Positions 8,254 through 19,356 are shown, counted from the stretch's first letter. The stretch is DNA of 64,000 bases from Halolamina sediminis (GCF_001282785.1 NZ_CVUA01000001.1:620001-684000), one strand, 5' to 3'. Made by a program: numbers and translations. Notes: generated from the sequence alone by a model not told the origin.

Positions 8254-9021
8254 ATGATCACGCTCGCATCCGACTTCGGCACGCCGTACCCCGCAGCGAT
8301 GAAAGGCGTCATCCTCCGGCAGTCCGACGCCCGACTGGTCGATATCGCTCACGACTTCCCCCGGCAGGACGTCCGCTCGGCAGCGTTCTGGCTCCGGGAA
8401 GTGCTGCCCGAGTTCCCGCCGGCGACCCACCTCGTCGTCGTCGACCCTGGCGTCGGCACGGGCCGCGGCGCCGTCGTCGTCGAAGTCGGCGCCCACCGGA
8501 TCGTCGCGCCGGACAACGGCGTCGCGCTCCCGGCGGCCCGACGGCTGGCCGACCGCGCGGCCGGCACGCCCGAGATCCGCGTGTACGACGTGGCGTACGA
8601 CGACGATACCACCGCGAGCAACACGTTCCACGGCCGGGACGTGTTCGCCCCCGCCGCCGCGCGAGTCCACGAGGCGGAGTCGGTCGCCGACGCCGACCGC
8701 GTCACTTCGACCGACGAGTGGGTCGATCTCGCGTTCCCGGATCCCGAGACCAACGACGATGGGGCGACCGGCGAAGTCCTCGTCGTCGACGACTTCGGCA
8801 ACACGATCACCAACGTCCCCGGCCGCGTGCTCGACGGCCTCGACGCGGTGACGGTGAACGGCGAGTCCGCGCCCGTCCGGGACGCCTACGCGGAGATGGA
8901 CACCGGCGAGCGCCTCGTCACCGTCGGCAGCCACGGCAACGTCGAGCTCTCGGTGAATCAGGGTCGCGGCGACGACGCGTTCGGCCTCGCGGTCGGCGAC
9001 GACGTGTCGATCGACTGGTGA
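8254..9021 (+). CDS. S-adenosyl-L-methionine hydrolase (DUF62 / SAM hydroxide adenosyltransferase family)
   Basis: A 255-residue relative of the bacterial fluorinase/chlorinase fold that instead hydrolyses SAM to adenosine and methionine. The family triad that activates water is visible: Asp64 and Arg71 in VVDPGVGTGRG, and His126 in NTFHGRDVFAP. The N-terminal ITLASDFGTPYP and the C-terminal half are also typical. The ATG at 8254 follows a 38-base gap after the importer ATPase, so it may be co-transcribed. The physiological reason for SAM hydrolysis in archaea is not established. A halogenating role is unlikely given the DxxxxxxR...H triad. Confidence 0.9.
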   Translation: MITLASDFGTPYPAAMKGVILRQSDARLVDIAHDFPRQDVRSAAFWLREVLPEFPPATHLVVVDPGVGTGRGAVVVEVGAHRIVAPDNGVALPAARRLADRAAGTPEIRVYDVAYDDDTTASNTFHGRDVFAPAAARVHEAESVADADRVTSTDEWVDLAFPDPETNDDGATGEVLVVDDFGNTITNVPGRVLDGLDAVTVNGESAPVRDAYAEMDTGERLVTVGSHGNVELSVNQGRGDDAFGLAVGDDVSIDW

Positions 9022-9082
9022 GAACCCCCCACGTGTCGCCGGCACCGGACAGTTTTCACCCCGCAAGCCGGAGTAACGGGAC

Positions 9083-11008
<1,926 letters not shown>

Positions 11009-11052
11009 CGGGGCCCGAACCTTTTCGGTGGCCGGCGCCGAACCAGGAAATT

Positions 11053-11340
11053 ATGGGTACGTACATGGCGCTGGTCGACGTGACCGACGAGACCGTCCAG
11101 AACGTGCAGGACCTCGCGACCGTCTGGGCCGACCTCACCGGCGACATCGAGACGCTGGGCGGGGAGCTGGTCGACGCCTACGCGATCCTCGGCGAGCACG
11201 ACTACCTCGTCATCTTCGAGGCCGACGGCCGCGACGAGGCGTTCCAGACCTCGGTGTCGATCGAACGCTACGGTCTCGACACCCAGACGATGGAGCTCAT
11301 CCCGGTCGACGATCTGGGCGAACTCGTCCAGGACATCTGA
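11053..11340 (+). CDS. GYD domain protein
   Basis: A 95-residue single-domain protein of the GYD family. It has the family-like beta-alpha-beta layout and the segment LGEHDYLVIFEADGRDEAFQ. Members are small cytoplasmic proteins resembling dimeric alpha-beta barrels; their function is unknown. The start ATG at 11053 lies 44 bases after the ABC exporter. A tandem hairpin array begins about 55 bases after its stop codon. Confidence 0.82.
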   Translation: MGTYMALVDVTDETVQNVQDLATVWADLTGDIETLGGELVDAYAILGEHDYLVIFEADGRDEAFQTSVSIERYGLDTQTMELIPVDDLGELVQDI

Positions 11341-11395
11341 GTCAGACGGCGAGTAGTCTTCTCAGGGTCGCGACGAGCTTATCGACGAGGTGTGG

Positions 11396-11515
11396 CGCCG
11401 CCTTCTACGCCGACACCGGCGGCTGCTCGTCGCCGCCTTCTACGCCGACACCGGCGGCTGCTCGTCGCCGCCTTCTACGCCGACACCGGCGGCTGCCCGT
11501 CGCCGCCTTCCACGC
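11396..11515. repeat. 35-bp tandem repeat array (three copies plus a partial fourth), each with a hairpin
   Basis: The unit CGCCGCCTTCTACGCCGACA... recurs with ends at exact 35-base steps: the CCTTCTACGC core starts at 11401, 11436 and 11471, and a variant CCTTCCACGC starts at 11506. Every full unit contains CGCCG-ACAC-CGGCG, a perfect five-base-pair hairpin. Copies are nearly identical, so the array is young or maintained. The period is not a multiple of three and no frame runs usefully through it. It separates the GYD gene from the amidohydrolase promoter. There are no spacers, so it is not CRISPR. Confidence 0.85.
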
Positions 11516-11519
11516 ACGA

Positions 11520-11528
11520 ACCCTTTTT
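11520..11528 (+). promoter_or_regulatory. Putative TATA-like promoter element of the amidohydrolase gene
   Basis: A T-rich element CCTTTTTCG lies about 27-30 bases upstream of the GTG at 11553, directly after the tandem array. The position fits a leaderless promoter. The T-run could alternatively end transcription coming from the repeats. Confidence 0.35.
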
Positions 11529-11552
11529 CGCTCACGGAAACACGGAACAGCC

Positions 11553-12953
11553 GTGAGCAAACAGGCCCTGTTCGACGACATCGCCGACGACGCCGATTGG
11601 CTGACCGATCTCGCCGAACAGCTCTGGGCGAACCCCGAACTCTCCCTGCAGGAGCACGACTCCGCGGCCCTTCTCCGGGACGCGCTCCGCGAGGAAGGGT
11701 TCACTGTCGAGTCCGGCGTCGCCGGCATCGAAACCGCGTTCGTCGCGCGCTACGGCGACGACGATCCCGTCGTGGGCACGATGGGGGAGTTCGACGCGCT
11801 GCCGGGGATGAGTCAGGCGCCGAGAGCCCAGCGCGAACCGATCGAGGCGGGCGCGCCCGGCCACGGCTGCGGACACAACCTGTTCGGCGTCGGCAGCCTC
11901 GCGGGCGCGATCGCGGTCAAGCGCGCGATCGAGCGCGGCGACTGCGAGGGGTCGGTCGTCTACCTCGGCACGCCCGCCGAGGAGGTCGGCGCCGGCAAGG
12001 TGTACATGATCCAAGCCGGCGCGTTCGAGGCGGTCGACGCCGTGATCACGTGGCACCCCGACTGGTACAACGCACCCAACGAGTGCTCCACGCTCGCGAT
12101 GGACGCCTTCGACGTGCGGTTCACGGGCGAGAGCGCCCACGCTGCCAAGTCGCCGGAAGCCGGCCGGAGCGCGCTCGACGGCGTCCAGCTGCTCGGCACC
12201 GGGATCGAGTACATGCGGGAGCACGTCCCGGACCCGGTCCGTATCCACTACGTCGTCACCGAGGGCGGGGAGGCCGCCAACGTCGTCCCGGAGGAAGCAG
12301 CGATGGAGGTGATGGTTCGCGCGCCCGATCGTGCGGCCATCGAGCGCGTGTCCGATCGCGTGCGCGACGCCGCCGAGGGCGCGGCGCTGATGTCCGGCAC
12401 CGACGCCGACGTAACACAGACCACCGGGATGTACGGCGTGCTCCCCAACGGCGCGCTCGCGGACTCGATCCGCGAGAACATGGCGGCCGCCGAGTTCCCC
12501 CTCACCGACGAACAGGCCTCGTTCGCGGCCGACCTGCACGCGACGCTCGAAGAGCCGTCCTACGACTCCGTCCTGCCGGAGCACCGCGACGAGGCTGCCG
12601 AGGCGACGATGTTCACCGACCCCATCGACGCGCCCGATACGGGAGAGACCGCCGCCTACTCCACAGACTCCGGGGACGTGTCGTGGAACGCTCCCCTCGG
12701 GCGCTTCCGCGCGGCGACGTGGCCGGCGGGGACGCCGCTGCACTCGTGGCAAGCCGTCGCCGCCGGGAAGGATCTCGGCACTGCGGGGATGCTGTTCGCG
12801 GGGAAGGTCGTCGCCGGCTCGCTGTACGACCTGCTGACCGACGAGGAGCTGCTCGCCGAAGCCCGCGCGGAGTACGAACAGCGCAAAGGGGATCGCGAGT
12901 ACGAGTCGCCGCTGCCGCCCGACGCCGACCCGTACGACTTGGCCGAGCGGTGA
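11553..12953 (+). CDS. M20 amidohydrolase, p-aminobenzoyl-glutamate hydrolase subunit B-like
   Basis: A 466-residue zinc peptidase-family amidohydrolase resembling AbgB. The metal-binding region [16 protein letters not shown] lies near residues 103-118, and the catalytic-Glu segment [11 protein letters not shown] near 140. [18 protein letters not shown] and the C-terminal [10 protein letters not shown]-like segment (here [19 protein letters not shown]) are also typical. AbgB with AbgA cleaves p-aminobenzoyl-glutamate, a folate breakdown product; no AbgA is visible here, so the true substrate may differ. The GTG at 11553 is chosen because it begins the conserved region and a promoter-like element sits in front of it. 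Confidence 0.85.
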   Translation: MSKQALFDDIADDADWLTDLAEQLWANPELSLQEHDSAALLRDALREEGFTVESGVAGIETAFVARYGDDDPVVGTMGEFDALPGMSQAPRAQREPIEAGAPGHGCGHNLFGVGSLAGAIAVKRAIERGDCEGSVVYLGTPAEEVGAGKVYMIQAGAFEAVDAVITWHPDWYNAPNECSTLAMDAFDVRFTGESAHAAKSPEAGRSALDGVQLLGTGIEYMREHVPDPVRIHYVVTEGGEAANVVPEEAAMEVMVRAPDRAAIERVSDRVRDAAEGAALMSGTDADVTQTTGMYGVLPNGALADSIRENMAAAEFPLTDEQASFAADLHATLEEPSYDSVLPEHRDEAAEATMFTDPIDAPDTGETAAYSTDSGDVSWNAPLGRFRAATWPAGTPLHSWQAVAAGKDLGTAGMLFAGKVVAGSLYDLLTDEELLAEARAEYEQRKGDREYESPLPPDADPYDLAER

Positions 12954-13017
12954 GCCGGGGGCCGACTGTCGAGTCGGACCCAGTAACTTAAACCCGAGAG
13001 CGGGCAACTCTCTCTCA

Positions 13018-15414
13018 ATGAAGCCGACGGAGCTGTCGGGACTCCCCGACGGCGTCGCAGCCCACCTCGAGGGCGAGGGCGTCGAGGCGCTCTACCCGCC
13101 ACAGGCCGAGGCCGTCGAGCGCGGCGTGACCGACGGCGAGAACGTCGTCGCCGCGGTGCCGACCGCCTCCGGTAAGACGCTGATCGCCGAGCTCGCGATG
13201 CTGTCGGCGGTCGAACGCGGCGGCACCGCGCTGTACATCGTTCCGCTGCGTGCGCTGGCCAGCGAGAAGAAGACCGAGTTCGAGCGCTGGGCGGAGTACG
13301 GGATCGACGTTGGCGTCTCGACGGGGAACTACGAGTCCGACGGCGAGTGGCTGGGCTCGCGGGACATCATCGTCGCCACCAGCGAGAAGGTCGACTCCCT
13401 CGTCAGGAATGGCGCGCCGTGGATCGACGATCTCTCCTGTGTCGTCAGCGACGAGGTCCACCTCGTCGACGACCGCGAGCGCGGGCCCACGCTGGAGGTC
13501 ACGCTCGCGAAGCTCCGGCGCATCAACGCGAACCTCCAGACGGTCGCGCTGTCGGCGACGGTCGGCAACGCCGGTGAGATCGCCGACTGGCTCGACGCCG
13601 AACTGGTCGACTCCGACTGGCGCCCGATCGACCTGAAGACGGGCGTCCACTTCGGGAACGCCATCAACTTCGCCGACGGCTCCCAGCGCGAGGTCCCCGT
13701 TGACAGCGGCGGCAAGCAGACGCCCGCGCTCGTCGACGACACACTCGAAGAGGGGGGATCGAGTCTCGTCTTCGTCAACTCCCGGCGGAACGCCGAGTCC
13801 GCCGCCAGCCGACTGGGCGGCGTCACGCGCGATCACCTCACCGACGAGGAACGCGGTGAACTCCGCGAACTCGCGACGGCGATCCGCGATGTCTCCGACA
13901 CCGCGACCAGCGACGATCTCGCCGACTGCGTCGCGAAGGGGGCGGCGTTCCACCACGCTGGCCTCTCCAGCGAGCACCGCGACCTAGTGGAGGGCGCGTT
14001 CCGCGACCGCCTGATCAAGGTGATCGCGGCGACGCCGACGCTCGCCGCGGGCGTGAACACCCCCTCACGCCGGGTGATCGTTCGTGACTGGCGGCGCTAC
14101 GACCCGGAGTTCGGCGGCATGAAGCCGCTGGACACGCTCGAAGTCCACCAGATGATGGGCCGGGCCGGCCGGCCGGGGCTCGACCCCTACGGCGAGGCGG
14201 TGCTGCTCGCGTCGAACGTCGACACGAAGGACGAACTGTTCGAGCGCTACGTCGACGGCGAGCCCGAGCCGGTGCGCTCGAAGCTGGCGGCGGAGCCGGC
14301 CCTGCGGACCCACCTGCTCGCGACCGTCGCGTCCGGCTTCGCGAACACCCGCGAGGAGCTGCTATCCTTCCTCGACAACACGCTGTACGCCGTCCAGAGC
14401 GCCGGCAGCGCCCAGTTGGAGTCGGTGACCGACACGGTGCTCGACTACCTCGCGGCCAACGAGTTCGTCGAGCGCGAGGACGGGACGATCACCGCTACCG
14501 AGATCGGCCACACCGTCTCGCGGCTCTACCTCGACCCCATGAGCGCCGCGGAGATCATCGACGGCCTGCGCGACGCCGAGGGCGGCCGTTCCGGCGGACA
14601 GTACGGCTCCCGCAGCGCCATGGACGCCGACGACGCCGACGAGTCGGCCGGGTTCGTCTCCGGAAACGAACTGCTCGACGACGACACGCTGGCCGACGCC
14701 GATGGGGAGGGCGGCGAGACGGCGGAAACCGACGCGGACGAGGACGCCGACGACATCTCTGCGATCGGGCTCTACCACCTCGTCTCCCGCACGCCGGACA
14801 TGTACCAGCTCTACCTGAAGTCCGGCGACCGCGAGGAGTACGAGGAGGTGCTGTTCGAGCGCGAGACGGAGCTACTGGGGCGCACGCCGTCGGAGTACGA
14901 CGACGTGGCGTTTGAGGAGTGGCTCGCCGCGCTCAAGACCGCCCGGATGCTCGAGGACTGGGCCAGCGAGGTCGACGAGAGCCGCATCGCGGAGCGCTAC
15001 GGGGTCGGCCCGGGCGACATCCGTGGCAAGGTCGACACCGCCGAGTGGCTGCTCAACGCCGCCGAGCGGCTGGCGGGCGAGCTCGACCTCTCGAACGTCG
15101 TCGCGGTCCGGGAGGCGAAAAAGCGCGTCGAGGACGGCGTCCGGGAGGAGCTGCTCGACCTCACGGGCGTCCGCGGCGTCGGTCGCAAGCGCGCGCGGCG
15201 GCTGTTCGAGGCCGGCATCGAGTCCCGCGCGGACCTCCGCGAGGCCGACAAGTCGGTCGTGTTGGGCGCACTGCGCGGAACGAAGACCGCCGAGACCGTC
15301 CTCGAGAACGTCGGCCGCGAGGACCCGTCGATGGACGGCGTGACCGCCGACGCCGACGCGGAGCGTGCCGGTCGTGAGGAGGAAGGTGGGCAGGCCTCGC
15401 TGGGTGATTTCTGA
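13018..15414 (+). CDS. hel308: ATP-dependent DNA helicase Hel308
   Basis: A 798-residue superfamily 2, 3'-5' helicase that acts at stalled replication forks. The Q-motif region is [10 protein letters not shown]. Walker A is AVPTASGKT (about 46-54), the DEVH box lies near 144-147, motif III is ALSATVGN, and motif VI is [13 protein letters not shown] near 376. A winged-helix and ratchet domain follow, then the C-terminal helix-hairpin-helix [15 protein letters not shown]. An acidic insert at about 535-580 is typical of halophiles. Its TGA overlaps the start of cgi121, so the two genes are translationally coupled. Confidence 0.96.
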   Translation: MKPTELSGLPDGVAAHLEGEGVEALYPPQAEAVERGVTDGENVVAAVPTASGKTLIAELAMLSAVERGGTALYIVPLRALASEKKTEFERWAEYGIDVGVSTGNYESDGEWLGSRDIIVATSEKVDSLVRNGAPWIDDLSCVVSDEVHLVDDRERGPTLEVTLAKLRRINANLQTVALSATVGNAGEIADWLDAELVDSDWRPIDLKTGVHFGNAINFADGSQREVPVDSGGKQTPALVDDTLEEGGSSLVFVNSRRNAESAASRLGGVTRDHLTDEERGELRELATAIRDVSDTATSDDLADCVAKGAAFHHAGLSSEHRDLVEGAFRDRLIKVIAATPTLAAGVNTPSRRVIVRDWRRYDPEFGGMKPLDTLEVHQMMGRAGRPGLDPYGEAVLLASNVDTKDELFERYVDGEPEPVRSKLAAEPALRTHLLATVASGFANTREELLSFLDNTLYAVQSAGSAQLESVTDTVLDYLAANEFVEREDGTITATEIGHTVSRLYLDPMSAAEIIDGLRDAEGGRSGGQYGSRSAMDADDADESAGFVSGNELLDDDTLADADGEGGETAETDADEDADDISAIGLYHLVSRTPDMYQLYLKSGDREEYEEVLFERETELLGRTPSEYDDVAFEEWLAALKTARMLEDWASEVDESRIAERYGVGPGDIRGKVDTAEWLLNAAERLAGELDLSNVVAVREAKKRVEDGVREELLDLTGVRGVGRKRARRLFEAGIESRADLREADKSVVLGALRGTKTAETVLENVGREDPSMDGVTADADAERAGREEEGGQASLGDF

Positions 15415-15917
15415 TGCGGCTGCTCGACGGGACGGCGACGGTCGACGACCTCGACGCGTTCCTCGGGGTGCTCGACCACGCCGCCGAGGCGACCGGAACG
15501 ACTGTGCAGGCGTTCGACGCCGACTACGTCGTCTCCGCGGCGCACCTCGAACGGGCGCTCGACCGCGCCGACCGGGCGATCGCCCGCGGCGAGAACGTCG
15601 CCCGGGAGCGGGCGGTGGAGCTGCTCTGCTACGCGGCGGGGCGCCGGCAGATCAACCGCGCGCTGGAGATGGGCGTCGCCGAGGGCGAGAACCGCGTCGT
15701 CGTGCTCGTTGACTCGCCGGCCGGCGACGACGAAGCGGAGGCGGAGGCCGTCGACCGGCTCCGCGACCACGTCGAAGAAGCGCCGATACTGGGGGCGTAC
15801 GACGAGCCGACCGTTCGCGAGTTCTTCGACGTCTCCGACGCGGAACTCGGCGCCGTCGACGGCGACCTCGCGGATCTCGTGCTCGAACGCGTCGCGCTGC
15901 TGGACGTGGAGAAGTAG
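15414..15917 (+). CDS. cgi121: KEOPS complex subunit Cgi121
   Basis: A 167-residue subunit of the KEOPS complex, which installs the universal t6A base at position 37 of ANN-decoding tRNAs. Cgi121 binds the tRNA 3' CCA end and regulates Bud32. Recognisable segments are AAHLERALDRADRAIARGEN, LLCYAAGRRQINRALEMG and PILGAYDEPTVREFF. The ATG overlaps the last base of the Hel308 stop codon. The other KEOPS genes (kae1, bud32, pcc1) are not in this window. Confidence 0.9.
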   Translation: MRLLDGTATVDDLDAFLGVLDHAAEATGTTVQAFDADYVVSAAHLERALDRADRAIARGENVARERAVELLCYAAGRRQINRALEMGVAEGENRVVVLVDSPAGDDEAEAEAVDRLRDHVEEAPILGAYDEPTVREFFDVSDAELGAVDGDLADLVLERVALLDVEK

Positions 15918-15985
15918 TCCCGCAGGGCGTCTCCGGCGCTGCCAGAACGACTCCGCGACGCAGCGCCGAACGATCAACCACGGAC

Positions 15986-16186
15986 GTGGAGACGGTCGTC
16001 ATCCGGACTAGCGACCCGAACTGTCCCGTCTGTGGCAAGCGGGTCGACCTCGTCGAAGCACAGGAGGAGGGCGTCGGCGACGAGTGGCGCTGTGCGGAGT
16101 CACTGGTCGAAGATGAAGCGACTCGTGGAGTTGGAGTAGTTCGACGCCGCTGGCGCTTCTCGAAGGGTTCCGGAAGAAGTGAGTAG
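15986..16186 (+). CDS. Small single-knuckle zinc protein or truncated zinc-ribbon gene
   Basis: A 66-codon frame starting at GTG 15986. Residues 13-16 form one CPVC knuckle, followed by GKRVDLVEAQEEGVGDEWRCAE, which looks like the beginning of a small haloarchaeal zinc-ribbon protein. The second CxxC expected after WRCAE is absent and the remaining 25 residues are basic and unremarkable. The stop overlaps the 3' end of tRNA-Gln on the other strand. It may be a shortened remnant of a two-knuckle protein or a non-functional frame. I do not recognise it. Confidence 0.35.
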   Translation: METVVIRTSDPNCPVCGKRVDLVEAQEEGVGDEWRCAESLVEDEATRGVGVVRRRWRFSKGSGRSE

Positions 16187-16256
16187 TTCCACCAGGATTC
16201 GAACCTGGGTCGGAGCCCCCAGAAGGCTCCAGGATTGGCCGCTACCCCATGGAACT
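16184..16256 (-). tRNA. tRNA-Gln (anticodon CTG)
   Basis: A 73-base cloverleaf on the minus strand. The acceptor stem pairs AGTTCCA with TGGAACT and has discriminator A. The anticodon arm GAGCC/GGCTC carries loop TTCTGGG, giving anticodon CTG. The T arm is CCAGG-TTCGAAT-CCTGG. No intron is present and CCA is not encoded. In archaea this tRNA is first charged with glutamate and then amidated by GatDE; gatD lies at the other end of the window. Confidence 0.95.
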
Positions 16257-16365
16257 ATTCTGACACGTTCGCCATCCCTGCCGGGTGGCGATCTTCGCAA
16301 CTACAGGTAGTCCGTTGGGAAGTATGAGTGTTTCGGAGTCGACCACGGAGCCGGTGGTCGGTGTG

Positions 16366-17232
16366 CTACCCCTTCCGGTGGCGCTTCCGATGGCAGTTCG
16401 CACAGAGGACCTCACACCGCTGGATCTCGCGGTACACCCGTGGCGTTCCGTACCCCTCCGAGATGAGCCGGCTCACGGTGAGATCCTTCTCGGCCTCGTC
16501 GACGTGGTGGAAATCCAGTACGGCCCCGTCTTTCACCCCACAGCTCGCACAGCCGCGTGCCTCCTTGTACTCGTTCGCCCAGATTCGGCGCCTGTCGGGA
16601 CTGACGACTTCGAACGTCTCCCCGTTTGGTCGTTCGCCGACGAGACGAGCGGGCTCTTTCCGAAGCTCGATATCTATCCTGAGGTTCGACGGGCTGACGT
16701 GCTCGCGGCGGTGACAGTTGGCACAGAGCACCTCACACTTCTCGATCTCCGACCGAAGCCGCTCTTTTGACACCTCCTGTAGAACCAGACGACTCACTTT
16801 CTCGTCTTTTCGGTCGGTATCCTGATGGTGAAAGTCGAGAACGTCGGGGTCAGATTCACCACATCTGGCACAGCCTTTCGAGGCTTTTCGCTCGGCGACC
16901 CACTCGCGGCGTTCCGTACGCCTGCGCCGCGTCCGCTCGGTGTTCCACTCCCGGTTCCGGTAGTGCCAGCGTTGATCGACCGACAGCTCTCCCCATCGCT
17001 CGCGAACCTCGTCGTCGATCCCCTCCGGCGGCGGCCCGACCCGACTGCCGGTCGAGGCGTTGGTCGACAGCCCGGCGCGTTCCTTCGCGTCGTTCCAGCC
17101 GCCGATGGTGCGGATGATCGTCGCCGACGCCGGCGTCAGCCCGAGCGCCTCGTACTCGGCTTTCGTCGGCGACGCGCCAAGTTCCCGCGCCGCCTCGCGG
17201 AGGGCGTCGATGCAGTCCTCCTCGTCGACCAT
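16366..17232 (-). CDS. Double-HNH endonuclease-like protein
   Basis: A 288-residue protein with two complete HNH-type zinc/metal modules. Module 1 (about 121-178) runs from CARCGESDPDVLDFHHQD to CEVLCANCHRREH. Module 2 (about 228-285) runs from CASCGVKDGAVLDFHHVD to CEVLCANCHRKRH. The close match between them indicates internal duplication. Residues 1-55 (ALREAARELGASPTKAEYEA, TIIRTIGGWNDAKERAGL) resemble the helical DNA-binding repeat found with homing endonucleases. The middle is very basic. The start is ATG at 17232. Its position next to tRNA-Gln suggests mobile-element ancestry, but no partner genes or att duplication are seen. Nuclease activity is inferred, not shown. Confidence 0.75.
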   Translation of the reverse strand: MVDEEDCIDALREAARELGASPTKAEYEALGLTPASATIIRTIGGWNDAKERAGLSTNASTGSRVGPPPEGIDDEVRERWGELSVDQRWHYRNREWNTERTRRRRTERREWVAERKASKGCARCGESDPDVLDFHHQDTDRKDEKVSRLVLQEVSKERLRSEIEKCEVLCANCHRREHVSPSNLRIDIELRKEPARLVGERPNGETFEVVSPDRRRIWANEYKEARGCASCGVKDGAVLDFHHVDEAEKDLTVSRLISEGYGTPRVYREIQRCEVLCANCHRKRHRKG

Positions 17233-17277
17233 GGATTCGCAATGACCGACTACAAGAAAAAGCCTACTGCGAGGGTG

Positions 17278-17832
17278 CTACCCGAGCAGGTAGCGCATCC
17301 ACGGGTAGCGCTCGATCAACGCTCGGCCGTCGATCTCGTACTGCTCGATGTAGGCGTCCAGCCCGAGGATCCGGCCCGCGCCGAAGGCGGCGACGGCCAG
17401 GAACACGAGCATGTACGCGAAGTCGCCGTTGATGTAGCCGTGGTCGACGCTCCAGTTGCCCAGGTAGAACATGAGCATCATGAACGCGCCCCAGAACGCG
17501 GCGAGGCGGGTGAGGCCGCCGACGAGCAGGCCCAGCCCGATGAGCACCTCACCCCACGGGACCGCGACGTTCACGAAGTCGAGGAACAGCCCTGACGAGC
17601 CCATCGCCTCGAACAAGCCGGCGGCGGGACTGCCGTTCGCCGCGGGGGCGTTGTTGAGGTAGCCGGCGGCCGAAAAGCTCCCGCTGAGGACCTTGTCGAT
17701 GCCGCTCTGGAGGAACGCCAGCCCCATCATCAACCGCAGCGCGAGGATGAACCACACGCTCAGGGTGTGGAGTTTCCCCTCCGCGGTGAACCCTGCGACC
17801 GTACTTCGGAGTCGGACTTCCTGTGTTGCCAT
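17278..17832 (-). CDS. DoxX/DoxD family membrane protein
   Basis: A 184-residue integral membrane protein with about four hydrophobic segments, including [39 protein letters not shown] and [20 protein letters not shown]. It matches the DoxX-like family, some members of which are thiosulfate:quinone oxidoreductase subunits; most haloarchaeal members have no known role. The ATG at 17832 is chosen over an in-frame start 11 codons upstream because the latter would extend into the shared promoter of purO, which is divergently transcribed. Confidence 0.82.
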   Translation of the reverse strand: MATQEVRLRSTVAGFTAEGKLHTLSVWFILALRLMMGLAFLQSGIDKVLSGSFSAAGYLNNAPAANGSPAAGLFEAMGSSGLFLDFVNVAVPWGEVLIGLGLLVGGLTRLAAFWGAFMMLMFYLGNWSVDHGYINGDFAYMLVFLAVAAFGAGRILGLDAYIEQYEIDGRALIERYPWMRYLLG

Positions 17833-17959
17833 ATCTGGACGTTCGGCCCGTACGGGCTTAGCCAAGATGGCGGTTCCCGACAGGTGGGAACCACCGTACT
17901 CCCGGTTTTCGCCGATCGAGAATCACCACCTACTTGCCGGTCTACCCCACAGAGACGGT

Positions 17960-18541
17960 ATGTACGTCGGCCGCTTCCTCGTCGCCGCCCCGGGACTGGC
18001 AGCCTACCGCGTCTCCTCGCGTTCGTTCCCGAACCGGAAAGTCATCGAGCGCGACGGCAGCCTCACCGTCGTCCCGACCGACGACGCCGAGCCCACGGAC
18101 AACCCCTACGTCTCCTACAACTGCGTCCGGACGGTCGACGACCGGGGGATCACGGTCGTCGGCAACGGCTCCCACGTCGACCCGGTGGCGGAGAAGCTCG
18201 GGCTGGGCTACCCCGCCCGGGACGCGCTCGTGAGCGCGCTGTTCGCGCTGGACTTCGAGAAAGACGACTACGACACGCCTCGGATCGCTGCGGTCGTCGG
18301 CGCCGACTCCGCGGTCGTCGGCACCGTCCGCCGGGACGCCCTGCTCGTTCGCGAGGTCGAGGAGCCGACGCTGGTGGCGACGTACGAGAAGGACGACCCC
18401 GAGCCGTTCGCGCTCGCCGCCGACGGCGCCGCGGCAGCCGCCCGTGAGCTGTACGACCACGCGTTCGAACACGCCGTCTGTGCGGCGGGCGTGAGCGTCG
18501 ACGCCGCGGGGATCGAGACGGCGATCCACAACGGCGAGTAG
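17960..18541 (+). CDS. purO: Archaeal IMP cyclohydrolase PurO
   Basis: A 193-residue cytoplasmic enzyme that closes the ring of FAICAR to give IMP, the last step of purine synthesis. It is unrelated in sequence to bacterial PurH. Typical segments are [20 protein letters not shown] near the start, [10 protein letters not shown] and [13 protein letters not shown]. The length is near the usual 200 residues. The start is ATG at 17960. It is divergent from the DoxX gene and sits 37 bases before the phosphoesterase, with which it may be co-transcribed. Confidence 0.92.
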   Translation: MYVGRFLVAAPGLAAYRVSSRSFPNRKVIERDGSLTVVPTDDAEPTDNPYVSYNCVRTVDDRGITVVGNGSHVDPVAEKLGLGYPARDALVSALFALDFEKDDYDTPRIAAVVGADSAVVGTVRRDALLVREVEEPTLVATYEKDDPEPFALAADGAAAAARELYDHAFEHAVCAAGVSVDAAGIETAIHNGE

Positions 18542-18578
18542 CGCGACGCTTTTCCCGATCGCGCTGTTTTCGCCCCCC

Positions 18579-19238
18579 GTGCAACTCGGGGTCATCTCTG
18601 ACGTACACGGCAATCTCCCCGCGCTGGAGCGGGTGCTCGAAGCGATGCCGTCGGTCGACATGCTCGTCTGTGCTGGCGACGTGGTCGGCTACAACCCCTG
18701 GCCGGCGGCCTGTGTCGACGCGGTTCGGGACCGCGGGGTCCCGACGGTGCAGGGAAACCACGACCGCGCGGTCGCCAACGCCGACGCCGCCGGCTTCAAC
18801 GGGATGGCGAAAGCCGGCGTCGACTACGCCCGCGAGCAGCTCGGCGCGGAGGCCGTCGACTGGCTCGGCGCGCTGCCGACCGAGCGTCGCGTGGCCGACG
18901 GCCGGGTGAAGATCGTCCACGGCCACCCCGACGACCCGGACCACTACACGTATCCGCGCGAGTTCGCGGCCGGGCTGCTCGACGACGAGGAGCTCCTGAT
19001 CATGGGCCACACGCACGTCCAGCACCACGCCGTGTTCAGTGAGGGAATCGTCCTCAATCCCGGTAGCGTCGGGCAGCCGCGTGACCGCGACTCCGACGCG
19101 GCGTACGCGGTCGTCGACCTCGACGACCGCTCGGTCGCGGAGTACCGCGTGAGCTACGACGTCGACCGGGTCGTCGACGCTGTCGAGGACACCGGTCTCC
19201 CGACCGATATCGGCGAACGGCTTCGAGAGGGCCGCTGA
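18579..19238 (+). CDS. Metallophosphoesterase (YfcE/MJ0936-like)
   Basis: A 219-residue calcineurin-like phosphoesterase. All family metal motifs are present: GVISDVHGN (Asp8, His10), CAGDVVGYNP, QGNHDRAV, VHGHPDD and GHTHVQ. Members are cytoplasmic and hydrolyse phosphodiesters or nucleotides; the natural substrate is unknown. The GTG start at 18579 is the first codon that gives a complete MQLGVISDVHG-type N-terminus. Confidence 0.88.
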   Translation: MQLGVISDVHGNLPALERVLEAMPSVDMLVCAGDVVGYNPWPAACVDAVRDRGVPTVQGNHDRAVANADAAGFNGMAKAGVDYAREQLGAEAVDWLGALPTERRVADGRVKIVHGHPDDPDHYTYPREFAAGLLDDEELLIMGHTHVQHHAVFSEGIVLNPGSVGQPRDRDSDAAYAVVDLDDRSVAEYRVSYDVDRVVDAVEDTGLPTDIGERLREGR

Positions 19239-19328
19239 CGCTCGTTCTTCCGACACACTGCGCTCGTTCTCCCCGCCAGTTCTCGCCGAACAGCGACGCG
19301 TCGACCCGTCTACCCGCCGTTAGTAAAC

Positions 19329-19335
19329 TATATTT
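19329..19335 (+). promoter_or_regulatory. Putative TATA box upstream of the nrdA leader
   Basis: TATATTT preceded by GTAAAC is the best TATA-like element between the phosphoesterase and nrdA. It predicts transcription starting near 19355-19360, which would leave a leader of about 130 bases before the nrdA ATG. That is long for a haloarchaeal gene. Confidence 0.5.
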
Positions 19336-19356
19336 GCACTACTACAATCTAACTGG

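Noticed and set aside
11396-11515. CRISPR array
   Set aside because: Units abut each other directly with no variable spacers, and no cas genes are present.
16184-17232. Integrative element using tRNA-Gln as its attachment site
   Set aside because: The HNH gene lies on the 5' side of the tRNA, no integrase is present, and I see no duplicate of the tRNA 3' end.
16825-17595. Plus-strand open frame across the HNH gene and the start of the DoxX gene
   Set aside because: It crosses two well-supported minus-strand genes and encodes no recognisable domain.
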